Numbered from the stretch's first letter, positions 14,811 to 26,885 are shown. The stretch is DNA of 64,000 nt from Sipunculus nudus (GCA_026874595.1 CM049317.1:61042618-61106617); one strand, 5' to 3'. Notes: generated from the letters alone by a model not told the origin. A program made the numbers and translations.

Positions 14811-15530
14811 TTTTTAGCTCATATGACTGAATTTGAGCTATAACGATCACTCTTTGTCCGTTCATCTGTCCGTCCGTCTTTCGTTCCGTCCGTTAACAGG
14901 CCATAAATCATAACCGCTGGACCTAGAAACCTATGACTGCAAACCCATTGAGGTCCACAAAAATCTTCTTTGAAACCTGAAATAAGGTTATTGCGAACTA
15001 TATCATCCGAGCTTTAGGTCTCAAAAATACCCCTAGCATAATTAAACATTTGATACAAAAACTCTCATTATCTCTAAAACTAATGCCTTGATTGCCATGA
15101 TTCTTCCCATGCATTTTGATCAAATAGTGTTTCATCAATTCCAGAAGACTGGTGGCGCCACCTGTATTTGTTTTCAAATATTCACGCATGTTTTTCTCTA
15201 TTTTTGAAACATTCAAATGAAGCAGTCCGGAAAATAACAGGTCTCTCACCGTAACCGTTAGACCTAAAACTTTAAGTGTACATCCAGGGAGGCCATGGCA
15301 AGTCTTCTTTGAAACTCGAAATTAGGTCACAGTGACCTATATTCTCTGTGCTAGGATCAGAAAACCTAATTTTGAGCACCCAGACAGGTCACAAATCTAA
15401 CTGTTGGCTCTAAAAATATCTTTCTCAATTTAAAGGAGGGCATTGTAATGTCTCCTTTTACATTCAAAAAGGTCACTTTGGCTTATATTCTCTGAGCTGT
15501 GTGAAACAATATGATTTGAGTATCCTATAA
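14811..15530 (-). repeat. Interspersed repeat, GAGCTAAAA-ended family, copy 1 (diverged units)
   Basis: On the minus strand this copy ends with CGGACGG-type tetranucleotides followed by CATATGAGCTAAAAA, as do the copies ending near 38173 and 48998. Inside are three diverged units with related wording: TAACCGCTGGACCTA near 14910, TAACCGTTAGACCTA near 15250 and TAACTGTTGGCTCTA near 15398. Each is followed by TTTGAAAC..GAAATTAGGTCA-like text and TATATTCTCTGAGCT. No transposase or reverse transcriptase is visible. Confidence 0.6.
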
Positions 15531-15929
15531 ATCAGATGGACACAAGTCATAGCAGTTTGACATAGAAACTTAGCATCTGGTAAACATTTTGGTGTTACTT
15601 ATTTTCAAAGGATTATGGACAAAAAAAAAAGAATCATGAAATGGAACACTCTGGAAGTCATTAAACCCTTTGCGCAAGGTTCCTTAACAAATATTTTTTT
15701 TACCAGATCATAATTTCCATAATTAATACCTGCATCACCTGTATACATGTCTAATACAGCTGAGCGTCATGACCGATGGGTCACTTTTATGTCAGTCTCA
15801 CTTTTCCTTGTGTTTTCGTGCCTTTTCATTTTTGTGGCTGATCTCGGGTCTCTGGGGAGCGTACAATTCAAGCGGCCATAAGAGGACGTTTGCCTACCGC
15901 CCATGACAACTAACTATGGGCGGACATGG

Positions 15930-16025
15930 CGCATCCTTGTGGCCAAGAGGTTAAGCAGGAAATGTGGTCAAAACGGGACGCGAACCCACAACTTTGCGGT
16001 CACGAGTCCAATTACACCATCAAAC
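15930..16025 (-). repeat. tRNA-derived SINE head, degenerate
   Basis: Read on the minus strand, the segment has a box A-like TGGTGTAATTGG and, about 35 bases on, a box B GGTTCGCGTCC. That spacing is typical of a tRNA-derived promoter. The acceptor stem cannot be folded convincingly, so it is a SINE fragment rather than a tRNA gene. Confidence 0.4.
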
Positions 16026-16243
16026 TTCACACATTGTTCAGTCACATATACCTTCTGTATGAGCTGTGACTAAATATTATATTCCACTTTTTTAAACGTA
16101 GAATGGATACATCTTTTGTGATACCCAAACAATGGAAAGGAAAATAGAACAAATTAAAGGTCAGTTAAGACAATTTAATGATACAATGTACTTCCGGGTC
16201 ACGTACTTAGGCAATGCTTCATTTGGTTACACAAACCAAATAC

Positions 16244-16420
16244 TACGGTGGCTGATTTAGGACACAAAAAATATTTATCTCGAGATCTCCAGATAATATC
16301 TCGAGATCTCGACTTATCATCTCGAGACCTCGTTATAAATTTAACCAAAAAAAAAAAAAAAAAATTGCTGCAGAAAAAAAAAATTATCTCGAGATCTCGA
16401 GATGTTAAGTCGAGTGAATA
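16244..16420 (+). repeat. Left terminal inverted repeat of the foldback element
   Basis: Begins TACGGTGGCTG and carries spaced copies of TCTCGAGATCTC roughly every 23 bp. Then comes an A-run, TTGCTGCAG, another A-run and TCTCGAGATCTCGAGATG. The spaced palindromes resemble the subterminal repeats to which transposases bind; this role is inferred. Confidence 0.75.
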
Positions 16421-17639
16421 AATAAATAAATAAATAAGTCCACGTGCGCGTTGTACGAACCATTCGATGCTTAACTGACGTCAAGCAAAACAAAGTTAAA
16501 AGGACCGACTTTTATATCTGACGTCTGTCAAATAAACATAATCTATTGAACCTTTCATAAACTGAGCCAATCTCACTGGGTAAAGGCGGTGCCTTTTGTT
16601 TATATCCTGTTTTATTTATAACATGGGTCGGTGTGGAGGGGAGGGGTTGGGGGGGGGGCAAAGATAGCCACCGATCGTAATAGAAAGACTTCCGGCAGAA
16701 ACATCTGGCTTCAATTCAGAGAGTACAGAGTTCTATAAAATACAAATATTGCATTGTTTCACATGCTCTAACGAACATCAACTAGGAATCTTTCAATAAC
16801 TCGGTTACATTTTTTTATCTGAATGTTAACATTGGCTCAAGTACCTTGTAGCCTGTAAATAAAATGTTTATACGTCAAAGTTGCGTTATAAGAACCTTTA
16901 CCAGCAAGGATTACCTTCACTTCTTTAATATGTATATGCAGAGTTAGCCGGTATCACAATAATTCTATAAATAAGGCAGGTGAATAGTGACTTTGAGACC
17001 AAAGCAGAGCATGTTGCTGAAGGAAAATCATGATGAGAGATGATCGAAGTATTTAAACTGTTTATTTATGAATATAAATCATTTATGAAGATAGGATGCC
17101 TAAAGGTAATCAGATAGTTATAGCTATAGTGGATCAAGACTGGGGCTTTATGGGCTCAAGCTACCCCCCCCCCCCAGCGTACCTACCCGAAAACACAGTA
17201 ATCATTTTTAGCATATTTACATTTATGATGGTCAAATGCATATGTCATAAAACAAACCACCATTTAAATAAAAACAAAAGCTGAAAAAACTTGTACAAAA
17301 AGCGTGTTTCTATACCAAGCTCATATTTGTTTGTATTTTTAAAATAAGGTAGGCCTACCAACAATGCATGCATGCAGACCTAAACATTTCTCTTTGAGAG
17401 ATTTCTCAGCCATGGCTTCGAATCCGCCATTCAGGTAGAATATTCTTCAGACTTTGACATCTTTCTTACGGATATGCATAATTGTTTCCGCCAAAACAGA
17501 GTTTTGCGGATACTATGTTTTCAGTCGGACGCCGCCGCCGCCGCCACTTACGTTTCCGGAAAACTCTTCCGTAACCACTGGGCGGAATTTTCCGAAATTG
17601 GGAATTATTATCGGTCACATGTAAACTGCTGCGCCCTCA

Positions 17640-18545
17640 TTTTTGGTTGACCTCTGACCTTTCCTCTCTGCCCAGCGTCTATTTGTGCGTCTGTTTCCAC
17701 ACATAAACCCACATATCTCGGGAATTGTTTGACCGATCAGGCTTTAAATTTTGCACAAATGTAGCTCCTGGAAAGCTTTATAACATACCCTAAAATGGTG
17801 GCGCCATCTGCAACCATTTTTGCATTTGTTCATCTGTTCATCCGGCTTGGGAGAAAAATCACTTAAATCTCGGCAGTGGTTTGACTTATACACCTGACAT
17901 TTTGCAGGTTTTTACATCCTGGACAGCTTTTTTGATTTAATGACAGGTGGCGCCCCCTTCTTTTACGTTTACGCTGCAGACATCCAAGCTCATATCTCAT
18001 GAACCGTTAGACCGATTGGGCCAAAATTTTGCATGTTTATAAATCTCACATAGCTTTTTATCATTCACAATAATGGTGGCGCAACCTGCAACCAATTTTT
18101 CCAAAGCGTCCGTCTGTTTGTCTGCCCTGGGCTAAAATCACTCATATTTAGGCAGTGGTTTGACATATCTGCCTATTTTGCATGTTTATACATCTTGGAT
18201 AGCTTTCTCGATTTGTGGCAAGTGGTGCCCCCTTCATTTATGTTTACGCTGCAGACGCTGCAGGCTTATATCTCAGGACTGGTTTGACATATCCCCCTGA
18301 AATTTTGCATATGTATAGATCTCACATAGCTCTTAATCATACACAAAATTGGTGGCGCCACCTGCCACCATTTTTGCACAGTGTTTTTCTGATTGTCTGC
18401 TGTGGGATAAAATCACTCATATACCATTTGTGGTTTGACGTATCTGCCTAAAATTTTGCATAAGTATACAACTTGGACAGGTTTTCTGGATTTTGTGGTA
18501 GGTGGCGCAACCTACATACACAGTTCGGCTGCAGACATCCATGCT
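17640..18545. repeat. About 275-bp tandem repeat, roughly 3.3 diverged copies
   Basis: GGTGGCGC marks recur at about 17804, 18075 and 18352 (271-277 bp apart), with a second set of marks at 17945, 18218 and 18500. Each unit has the same order: CATATCTC, TTTGACC/TAGACCGAT, AATTTTGCAT, ATAGCTTT, GGTGGCGC, AACCATTTTTGCA. It lies wholly inside the foldback element. Open frames inside it are incidental. Confidence 0.7.
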
Positions 18546-18849
18546 TATATGCAACTCTATTTCCCCTTGCCACTCAATCCATGCCTCACTCCACACGTCC
18601 CACTCTGATTTGTCGCTTGTCGACTTCCCGTATTCTAGTGAAATATTGAATTTTATATTAAACTTGTCTTCATCTCGCCTTATCGTAGGGTAAAAACAAA
18701 CATGATTGATTTTAAATTAATTATATTGCATTACCGTTCAGTTAAAACAGTATACATGGTTTTTGTATTATAATTCCAATAGTTAGCACTCTTAACGTTT
18801 ACTGTCCCTTTAACGTTGCTTTGCTTTATGTCAATTAAGTATCAAATGT

Positions 18850-19030
18850 GAAATTTTATCTCGAGATCTTGAGATATTATGTCGAGATCTCGAAAAAATA
18901 TTTTTTTTTTGCAGCAAAAATTTTTTTTTGGTTTGAAATTTCATGTCGAGTTCTCGAGATGTTAAGTCAAGATCTCGAGATGTTAAATCGAGATCTCGAG
19001 ATAAATATTTGTCCTAAATCAGCCACCGTA
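18850..19030 (-). repeat. Right terminal inverted repeat of the foldback element
   Basis: Inverted partner of 16244-16420. It contains TTTTGCAGCAAAA and three TCTCGAGATC..TTAACA-type units, and ends CAGCCACCGTA. Differences from the left end are scattered substitutions and A-run length changes, so the element is not recent. Confidence 0.75.
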
Positions 19031-19243
19031 AAATACTGAACGCTCAATGAAATAAATAATGACCACATCAAAATTCCATTTTTGTGGTCTCATAAGATGA
19101 TATACGGTTACAATGGCTCAGGTTTATACTGTTTAGATAACTGAAGCACCATTTTAAAATAAACAAATATCATTTAAAAATAATCGCTTACCCTAGGTCG
19201 CGTTCATGATCAAAAGTATGATCTACACCTTATATTATAATTC

Positions 19244-19244
<1 letters not shown>

Positions 19245-19290
<46 letters not shown>

Positions 19291-19301
19291 GGGGAGAGGG
19301 G
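19245..19301. repeat. (GA)n followed by a G-run
   Basis: About 18 GA dinucleotides, then 14 consecutive G and AGAGGGG. Potential for H-DNA or quadruplex structure. Confidence 0.9.
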
Positions 19302-20054
19302 ATTAATTAATAATTTAAACTAAGGCGCTTCCTGAACTTCTCCATTACCAAGTAACCGCTCGGCTAACAGTCGAATCAAGTTTCATTACCACCGTCAGAC
19401 GACAATTAGACCAGCGTCTGATGAAATTATCCTTGGGGCTTGATGTTGAGGAAGGTCTCTCCTCTGTCCGTGAACAAGTCTCAGATCAATGATCCGTCTT
19501 GTTAATAATAGGAATTGACCTCTGTTCTTTAAGCCAACCTAACCGAATTCCAGCATATTCGTATCAAGGGATTGATATGTTTTATCAACTTTCGCTGATT
19601 AAATACAAAGCCTTATCCTGAAATATATATGACCATGTGAGTTACTTAAATTAAAATTTAAAAAAAAATACATGCAGGATATTTTTCAGTTATCTGAATC
19701 TGTAAATTCCACGTTATTGATACCAAGACTCTCAGTATACTGTGATATCATGATTAAAACTGAAATTACTTTTACCTTTAGTCCTCGCAGATTCCCACAT
19801 TTAATATAAAAAATCCTTTCATATAATCCACCAAAGGTGTTTCCCATTTCCAGTAGGCAGTATTAACGAAAACATGAAAACAAGAAAATAATATGAGAGC
19901 ACTGGCTGAGCAGGCTCTACATGCTCAGATAAAATAATTGTGAGGTAAATGAACAATAAATGCTCCATATACCATCTACTTTATATGGATTTTGTTTTAT
20001 ATGACACCCTGGACTTTCTCAGATATACCTACTGTGATGACTGAACAAAGCGCC

Positions 20055-20310
20055 ATATACCTAGGGTTCCACAAAGAACCTTCCAAGGTTCCCCACCCAA
20101 TCTACTGTAGAGAACCTTGAAGGGTTCCTCTTGGAACCTTTATATGGGTTCTAGATGGAACCTATAAGGTTCCATAAAAGCACCTTCGAGAGGTTTCAAA
20201 AAGAGCCATGTGTTAAATGTTTCAATTAAACCCCTAAAATGTTCCCTCTCAGCCCAATGCGTAGAATTATTTTGGGTTCTACCAGGAACCCCTTTTTTAA
20301 AGTGCAAACA
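20055..20310. repeat. GGTTC/GAACC inverted-repeat element
   Basis: Dense alternation of GGTTCC and GGAACC words. It starts at AGGGTTCCACAAAGAACC and ends at GGTTCTACCAGGAACCCC, giving overall imperfect palindromy, as in short foldback MITEs. Boundaries are approximate; no target-site duplication identified. Confidence 0.5.
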
Positions 20311-20984
20311 AAGTTTTAGTTTATTCACTTATTTTTTCTGTTTACTTCTGTTTAATTTTACTTCTTCCTCGACGTCTTTTAGACATCCCGCCCTGTATGT
20401 TCTATAACCCAAACACTATTATGGATTATTATACAGCCTATCATTATAGGCATGTACCTGGATATCCTAGAGTTGTTTCATTTGTTATCTTACTCGGACA
20501 AATATCCCCCTCAGACAAGCATAAAACCCTGGTGCACAGCCACCGTCTGACCGATGACAAAGTCCCAGCCTCGTTCTGAGTATCGTTACATTGTTCGGAG
20601 AACATTACACCTTGTCTCGGTTTATCAATATATGGACCTGGGTGACTATTAAATTACAATTGATGGTTCCTGAGGCCGAATGAACAGCATCCTTTTGTGC
20701 TGAAAAGCAATAAGGAAAAATAAGTTTGCCGGCCCCGGGTGAGAAATTGCTGCAATGTAATTAGAGTTTCCCTACAGGCCTGGCCTGGCCGTGATTAAGT
20801 AGAAATGGACAACCGGAGTCTGGAGATCCGGGAGAGTCTGTGAGAGTAACGGCTCAATAATAGATGTCACCAAGACATACATTTATTACAATAAATCCAT
20901 TTTGTTTGCTTTTTTTATTTTATCCTCTTTTAAATTCCTCTTTGTTTTTTTTCTTAATACTTATATGAAATTGTTATAGTCTTA

Positions 20985-21172
20985 CTTTTTTTCTGATTGA
21001 GTATTAATCTTTACCTTTCTTTTCTTCTTTTATGTTTTCTTCATTTTTTAAACTTCTTCTACATTCGTCATATATTTTCTTAGATTTATTTGTTTATTGC
21101 TTTATTTTTTTCTAAATGGAGTATTAATCTTTACCTTTCTTTTCTTCTTTTGTTGTTTTCTTCATTTTATAT
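20985..21172. repeat. Direct duplication of a T-rich segment, about 119-bp offset
   Basis: GAGTATTAATCTTTACCTTT followed by CTTTTCTTCTTTT appears near 20998 and again near 21118, with TTTTCTTCATTTT following in both. Two copies only. Confidence 0.7.
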
Positions 21173-22899
21173 GCATAATCATTCTTCTCTTCTCTTCTTA
21201 ATATAGCATCAGTTTTATCTTTATTTTCTAAATAAAATTTCCTTCGTTTTAACTTAACTTTTTTTCATATTTTCATATGGATTTTTTTCAGCTTTACCTA
21301 TTGTATTCCTGGTTTTCTGGGATAAAGAAATATAAAAATGATTAACCGGGAAAGGATTTGCTCATCCATAGAGTCTTGAATGCAAAATATTTTACTATCA
21401 TTTTAATACTTCTCAGATTACCGATGGCTATGCACTGATAGATATTTTATTAGATAGTGCATGTTGATGTGCAAACTTATTATATATACAAGCTAATGAC
21501 ATGATTCCCTTCTTATTTGGATAGTTTAAAAAGGTATAAAAGATTTTAAAAGAGGTATTTAGAAGCAAGTAATGGTTTACAGAAAAGCGTATATAACATG
21601 TGATATATTTGGCTTATGCTGAGGATTGATAAAAAATGAGACAAGCCATTAACCTATCATTGGACTCGAATAAATCACGTGTCCGCCCACAAGTATGTTA
21701 GTCATTTCACGAAGCTGTAACCGGCTGGCATCTTCTTTGACACTTTATTTTGGTCTCTGTATCTCATAACGCTCCCATGTCAGTCGTAAAATGTCGCTAC
21801 CATCAGCTAAAAGGATATGACAGGAGGGACGCAGGCTCTGTTTTATCTGTCTCTGACACGCTCTGGTCGTAGGTGTGAATCTGTCATAATTTCGTGCACT
21901 CCATTTTTCTTCCATGACAAACTTAGTTAAAGAAAAAAACCCAAACAGTTATCCCCCTGTTACAGGGAGGGTTTATACCAACACCCCTCCCGAAGTAGTT
22001 TACAGCTTTACAATAAAGACAATTGAATAACAGTATTGAAATACCCTAACCAAACCTTTTTGCCATTTATGGCCAGGGAATTCTAAATGGCAAGAATATG
22101 AACAGTGTATTCAATATCACCGCAAGGAACAGATTTTTTTATATCTCGCAGCAAAGAAGTAGCTGTTGATGTATGTATCATAAATGGTGTGTACTACCAA
22201 TCCGATATCTTAACGATGTTTCAAAATCCCTCTGCGTGTTCACAAATGAAGGCTTACTTGAATCACCAACGGGATATACTTGCATTTTATCCCATTTGGG
22301 TGATTGCTGATGGTTAAAATGTCGAGGAAGGCGTCCAAGGTCGGGTGTCTTTTTCAATCAGTTCTTGGGCATTCCTCGTATCTATACTGTTAAAGGCACT
22401 CTCGGTTTATTAAAGTTCCATTATGCCTTTTACGGGCTTTGACCTTTGATTTAATTCGAATTTTATTTATGAGAAGAGAATGAAAACATTGATGACTGCG
22501 TAGGATGAACATTTCTGTTAATTTTGTTCTGCTTTTCAGGGATAATAAAGATAAATATACAAAGTTACATCACGCCCTCGGAGAGCATCCATATTCAGTC
22601 ATATTTGCTTGTTATTTATGGGTGACACATGATCTTATTCACCGGTAACGGATGATCCAAAGAAAACATGTTGGTCATTTTTTTTTATTTCTGGTGTCGT
22701 TATTGTGCACGCCAAAAGGATTCCAAAGCGGCTCCATTGGCAGCGACCTTCGCGAACACTTTCACTAATGGGAGATGTAACAGAAAACCAATAAAACCTC
22801 AGGTTGCCACGCTACATAAAAGATTGTCGAAAGAAATGTGAATAAATCCCCCGCACGCCAGAGCACAGCTTAAACCTCTATCAGTTAGAGCCCGCTGGT

Positions 22900-23243
22900 A
22901 TCGATTTTACAATGGCCTGCAGACCCTCTTCCTTAGCGGAGTTCTCCGTCTGAAGACGAGTAGTCGCCACACGCAGAGTCCAGCTGCGGAGGAAGGCTCA
23001 CGGAGTCGTCCAGTTCCTTTCGTCATTTGTAATTCCATTATATTTGCACGCAGATAGGAATATCCGACTCCCATGTATTATTAGCCGAAGTTTGACTGAT
23101 AGTGACAGTGACACGGTTGATGCGCCCTGTCTTGATCAGCATAATTAGGGTTCACTCGTTATGGAGGTTCGTCCGAAGTGAGACTGACTTGCCCCGATAA
23201 GTTAAATCAATGGTAGAGCTGTTCTGACCGTCACCAAGTTGAG
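22900..23243 (+). promoter_or_regulatory. Possible promoter / 5' UTR exon of the NHL gene
   Basis: GC-richer than its surroundings, ending in a strong splice donor AAGTTGAG|GTAAGG at 23243/23244. A plausible acceptor, ATTATTACACAG, precedes 24483; this would join the segment to the exon that contains the NHL start codon. The only ATG near the end (23211, ATGGTAGAGCTGTTCTGA) would be a five-codon upstream ORF. Inferred from splice signals only. Confidence 0.3.
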
Positions 23244-23467
23244 GTAAGGTTAAAAATACTTGTTGCAGAATGTGTCTATTATCTAAATTTGTTTCAAGTG
23301 TTTAAATTATTTTAATAATAAATCTGTTTGAAAAAGGGCGGTATGTATGTTGTTCTTTCAAACGAAGGATACGCTGAGAGAATGGTGTTTTAGTCATGCC
23401 TGAAATTAGCATGTTTAAGGCTGTAAGGTATAGAATCAATTAAATATCATTAGTTCAAATCATTTGA

Positions 23468-23474
<7 letters not shown>

Positions 23475-23522
<48 letters not shown>

Positions 23523-23540
23523 GAGAGAGAGAGAGAGAGA
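23475..23540. repeat. (GA)n microsatellite
   Basis: About 32 GA repeats with one T interruption at 23520; it lies in the putative first intron of the NHL gene. Confidence 0.95.
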
Positions 23541-24582
23541 CTTAGTTCACCTAATTAATGTATGATCGGTTGTGAAAGGAACTGAATGTTCAGATATTAT
23601 TTTCCAGATTTAATCCACTTTGTGTATAATAAAAATACCTAATCGATATTTTTAGTAATAGTAGTGTAATAATGATTATGTTAAAAAATAAAATATTAAC
23701 ATTATTCTATTAACTCGGGTGTCTCAAATGGTAAAAAAAAGGACACCATATACAATTGCATTATTTTAATTCGGGTGTCGGAAGTTGGGAACACCGGACA
23801 CCGCATGCGACTACAGCGTTAAATTTGAAGATCGTACTATATGACGGTAGACTGAAGGATTTTTTAATTGCCATTCCATTTTGGACCAACATGTCTTTTT
23901 ACCTCAAAATGGTGGCATGGAGAGTGTATAAATATATACTTGTAATATATGTTTAATATACTAAATTAAGCCATGTTACAGAGACAACATCCTCTACTCT
24001 TCCTTTACCAAGATATAATTGGAAACTCAGATCCCCATTGGTTTCTTTTCTGTTGATGTATAGAATGATTTATTTCAGGAGAAAAGAAATGCTGCAGTTT
24101 TGAATCCAGGCATCACTTGGCTATAATTGACAGGTGGAGGAATGGCAAATAATACCATAAACAATCTCGGATACAAGATAAATGACTACGATTCCTGAAC
24201 TGCACAATCCAAAACGGACGCCGCTCTTACCCATGCTGAAATATTAAAAGGTCTTCACCCAAACCATGAGAAGACAGCGAAAGAGCTAATTAGGCGGATT
24301 AAGACCGGCCGGGTAGCTGTTATATAGGCTTCGCTAAAATACTTCACACAGACTGTCCCATGTCCCAAGACGAGATGCTGGGAGGCTTCGGCTGCGGTAT
24401 GTTCACGACATTCTAAGGAAATGATACTGCATACTGAACTGGGACGTTACACTGCCCGGTTTTTGTATTGATTATTACACAGCGGTCTAATACAGTCACG
24501 CCAAACCTGCCGCTACTATTATTTTTATTCCCTGGGATGATGTTATAACGGGTTTTCCGGTTTTTTTCTCTCCGTGACCACA

Positions 24583-26025
24583 ATGGATTATCTACGACAT
24601 TTTATTGAAAAGACAGCCTCAGTTCCTGTTGCCCGTCAAGGCCCTCCTGGTGGACGATGCCATTTCCATGTAGGGAGGAAGGGTACCAAAAATGGAATGT
24701 TCCAGGATCCCACCGGTGTTGTTTGTACCAAAGAAGGTAGGTCACTCTCCTATGTTCTAAAACTGAACCATATTTTTTACTTTTACTTTTATTCCCAACG
24801 TCGTATATAACCGATTCCCCATTATCGCTCAGTTGCGATTGGGGGGGGGGGGGGGGGGGGGGTGGCGGGGGGAGGGGGGTCGGAGTTTGGCTTCCACTGA
24901 TCGCTTGCAGACATCCAGTTATTAATAATTATTATAATACTACTGCTAATAATAATAATTAATATTATTATTATTATTATATTTATTATTATTATTAAAC
25001 AATACATGTGAAGTTTTTACGTCTGATATAAATACTTCAAGTGTTCGCGAATTAAAGGTGTTGAAAGGCCCATCGTTAAAACCAGATGCACCTACACAAA
25101 AAGCCAAAGGCCTGTGTACGTATTAGTGTATAATTCTACTCATTCATAAAGCTGTCTTTTCTTTATTACAGGGAATATCGTTGTTGTGGACACAGAAAAT
25201 CATCGGGTACAAGTATTCACTCCTGAAGGTGCATTTCTTAACACTTTCGGTGTAAGCGGACCAACGAACAACCGGCTTAAATTTCCCATGTGTGTGGCCT
25301 TGACCTGGGATGAACCCGAAAAGGTAATGGTGACCGACAGCGTGAATGCACGTGTGAAAATTTTCACACAAGACGGAGTATTTGTGGCAGAAATAGGAGA
25401 TGAGAATCTGTTTGCATATCCTTCTGGACTTGCTACCCTGAGTAATCAATCTCTGGTTGTTTCTGATGTGTGTAAACATTGTGTGATTGTTCTGGATTTA
25501 GACGGAAATGTTTTAAGCCGATTTGGCCGCTACGGTGCATCACCAAATCATTTGGACCATCCATACTTCTTGTGCACCAATAATCAAGATCACATTATTG
25601 TGTCAGATTCTGGAAACGCTGCTATCAAGATATTCAGCGCAGCGGGTCAACTGTTGAGAATACACAACTCCAGTGATTTTAAGATATTTCAAGAGGTTTA
25701 TGTTGTTTTACAAGGACTTTCTACGGATGAAGATGATAACTTGTTAGTGATTGGCAACAGTACGGTTTACGTGATGGCCAATAACGGCAGATTATGGGAG
25801 GTTCTGGTGCCAGATGATGGTTTGGATAACCCAGTGTGTGTATGTTCAACGGGTTCTGGAAAACTTGCTGTGACGCAGAGAGGGGAAATGACGTCACAAT
25901 ATGGTGTAGGAGTTTATTCATACAACAAAGATGTATTCAGACCGCTCAAAAGTGTGCCCCCTACGACAACCCGCCAAACCAATCGCTCTAAACAACCTAT
26001 CGGCGTGGCGAAAGGGTTAAGATAA
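24583..26025 (+). CDS. NHL-repeat six-bladed propeller protein, two coding exons
   Basis: Coding exons 24583-24736 and 25172-26025 (junctions AAGAAG|GTAGGT and TTATTACAG|GGAAT, phase 1) give a 335-residue protein. Six NHL units can be read at roughly residues 33-77, 84-127, 128-170, 174-215, 222-263 and 266-310. The first is the clearest: GMFQDPTGVV, then NIVVVDTENHRVQVF and FLNTFG. Together they should form a closed six-bladed beta-propeller, a protein- or RNA-binding platform. A basic, Thr-rich tail (311-335) follows. Family knowledge: mollusc genomes hold many TRIM-NHL-like genes; here no RING, B-box or coiled coil is visible, so ubiquitin-ligase activity cannot be assumed. Start: the frame has a stop at 24538-24540, and 24583 is the first ATG after it; a GTG at 24574 was not used. 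An AATAAA lies at 26326. Extra 5' coding exons cannot be excluded. Confidence 0.8.
24841..24883. repeat. G-run in the NHL gene intron
   Basis: 22 consecutive G, then GGTGGCGGGGGGAGGGGGG; strong quadruplex potential on the coding strand of the intron. An ATT/AAT-rich stretch follows (about 24920-25000). Confidence 0.9.
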
Positions 26026-26325
26026 AGATGAAAAAAAAAAAAAAAAAACATAGAGCTGGAATATTCGTTCGTTCTAACGCTGGTGAAAGGACGCTGCAGA
26101 GAGCGGGAATGCACGTTTTTTGCTGGCTCCCAAAATGGATGTCAAGTGGAAATAAGACTGGTACCAATCATATCAATTATCTGCCATGATCTTAACATGT
26201 GGTCAAGACTGTGTATTCCGTTACGTCAAAAGTTGTAACACAAACTGACCAAAATGGCCAGTGTTCATCAATTTTACGTAAGGTACCAATCTGGTCTTGC
26301 TGGTGGAAGAGGCAAGGGAAAGATC

Positions 26326-26331
26326 AATAAA
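26326..26331 (+). terminator. Candidate poly(A) signal of the NHL gene
   Basis: AATAAA about 300 bases after the NHL stop codon and upstream of the MITE at 26369. A genomic A-run (about 26030-26048) right after the stop is a homopolymer, not proof of a retrocopy, since the gene keeps an intron. Confidence 0.4.
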
Positions 26332-26368
26332 ACACGGATAAAGCATCAGATGTTTGGTACAATAGGGC

Positions 26369-26885
26369 TATAGTCCGTTTCATCCCCTCATGTCCATCTG
26401 TTTTTTGTATAAAAATTTGTAATAGTTAAATTTCAAGGGAAACTGTAATGGTGGAGAGTAGAGGATATAAGGACCTAATTTTCAACAAGGTAAATAAATA
26501 CCTACCTTACACCTTATTTAATAAGCAGAATTATTGGAAAATATGAAAAAGTCAGTCTACAATATACAACATATTAGACCCACTTATTTCGGTCAAGGTC
26601 ATTGGTCACATGCAAAAGCAATCTCAATTGCTTACAATCTAAAATGATAAAACCAGCTAAAGCAAAGATGGCTTCTCATGCAGAGACACATCATATCTGC
26701 AAGATCATTGTGAAGAGACTAAAAAGGTGTGAAACATAAACTGGGGATTTATTGTAAAATTTTAAATTGCCATATAAGGTTGTCACTTCAATATGTAGTT
26801 TTCTAGAAAATTTTAGTAAAATATACACTTTTAAGAAAATTATCTGCAAGAAACAGGCGAACAGCAGGCGGTGAAACGGACTGTA
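26369..26885. mobile_element. 517-bp MITE with TATAGTCCGTTTC termini
   Basis: Left end TATAGTCCGTTTCATC; the right end, reverse-complemented, reads TACAGTCCGTTTCACC. The same terminal sequence bounds 42766-43373 in this window, so this is one family present twice. No coding capacity. Target-site duplication not certain, possibly TA. Confidence 0.6.

Larger units (their letters stand above)
16244..19030. mobile_element. 2.8-kb foldback/TIR element, non-autonomous
   Basis: Both ends carry the same sequence in opposite orientation: TACGGTGGCTGATTTAGGAC at 16244, and its reverse complement ending at 19030. The inverted similarity extends for about 180 bp through CTCGAGATCTCGA-type repeats and an A-rich/TTGCTGCA core. 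AAATAC immediately flanks both ends (16238-16243 and 19031-19036), consistent with a 6-bp target-site duplication. The interior holds a tandem repeat (17640-18545) and low-complexity DNA. The longest interior open frames are under 80 codons and lie in repeats, so no transposase is encoded. Alternative: two independent inverted insertions of one short MITE, but the matching flanks favour one mobilised unit. Confidence 0.7.
19302..22899. other. Gene-poor DNA with small repeats
   Basis: No supported exon. It contains a GGTTC/GAACC repeat (20055-20310) and a duplicated T-rich segment (20985-21170), listed separately. Remaining short open frames have no recognisable domains. Confidence 0.5.

Noticed and set aside
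18215-18451. 78-codon + strand frame
   Set aside because: Lies inside the 275-bp tandem repeat of the foldback element; not conserved between units.
24574-24582. GTG start giving three extra residues in the NHL protein
   Set aside because: GTG is not a normal eukaryotic start; the ATG at 24583 follows at once.
25144-25479. 111-codon minus-strand frame
   Set aside because: Antisense shadow of NHL exon 2.
26030-26048. Poly(A) tail showing the NHL gene is a processed retrocopy
   Set aside because: The gene has an intron within its coding region, and AATAAA lies further downstream; the A-run is a simple homopolymer.
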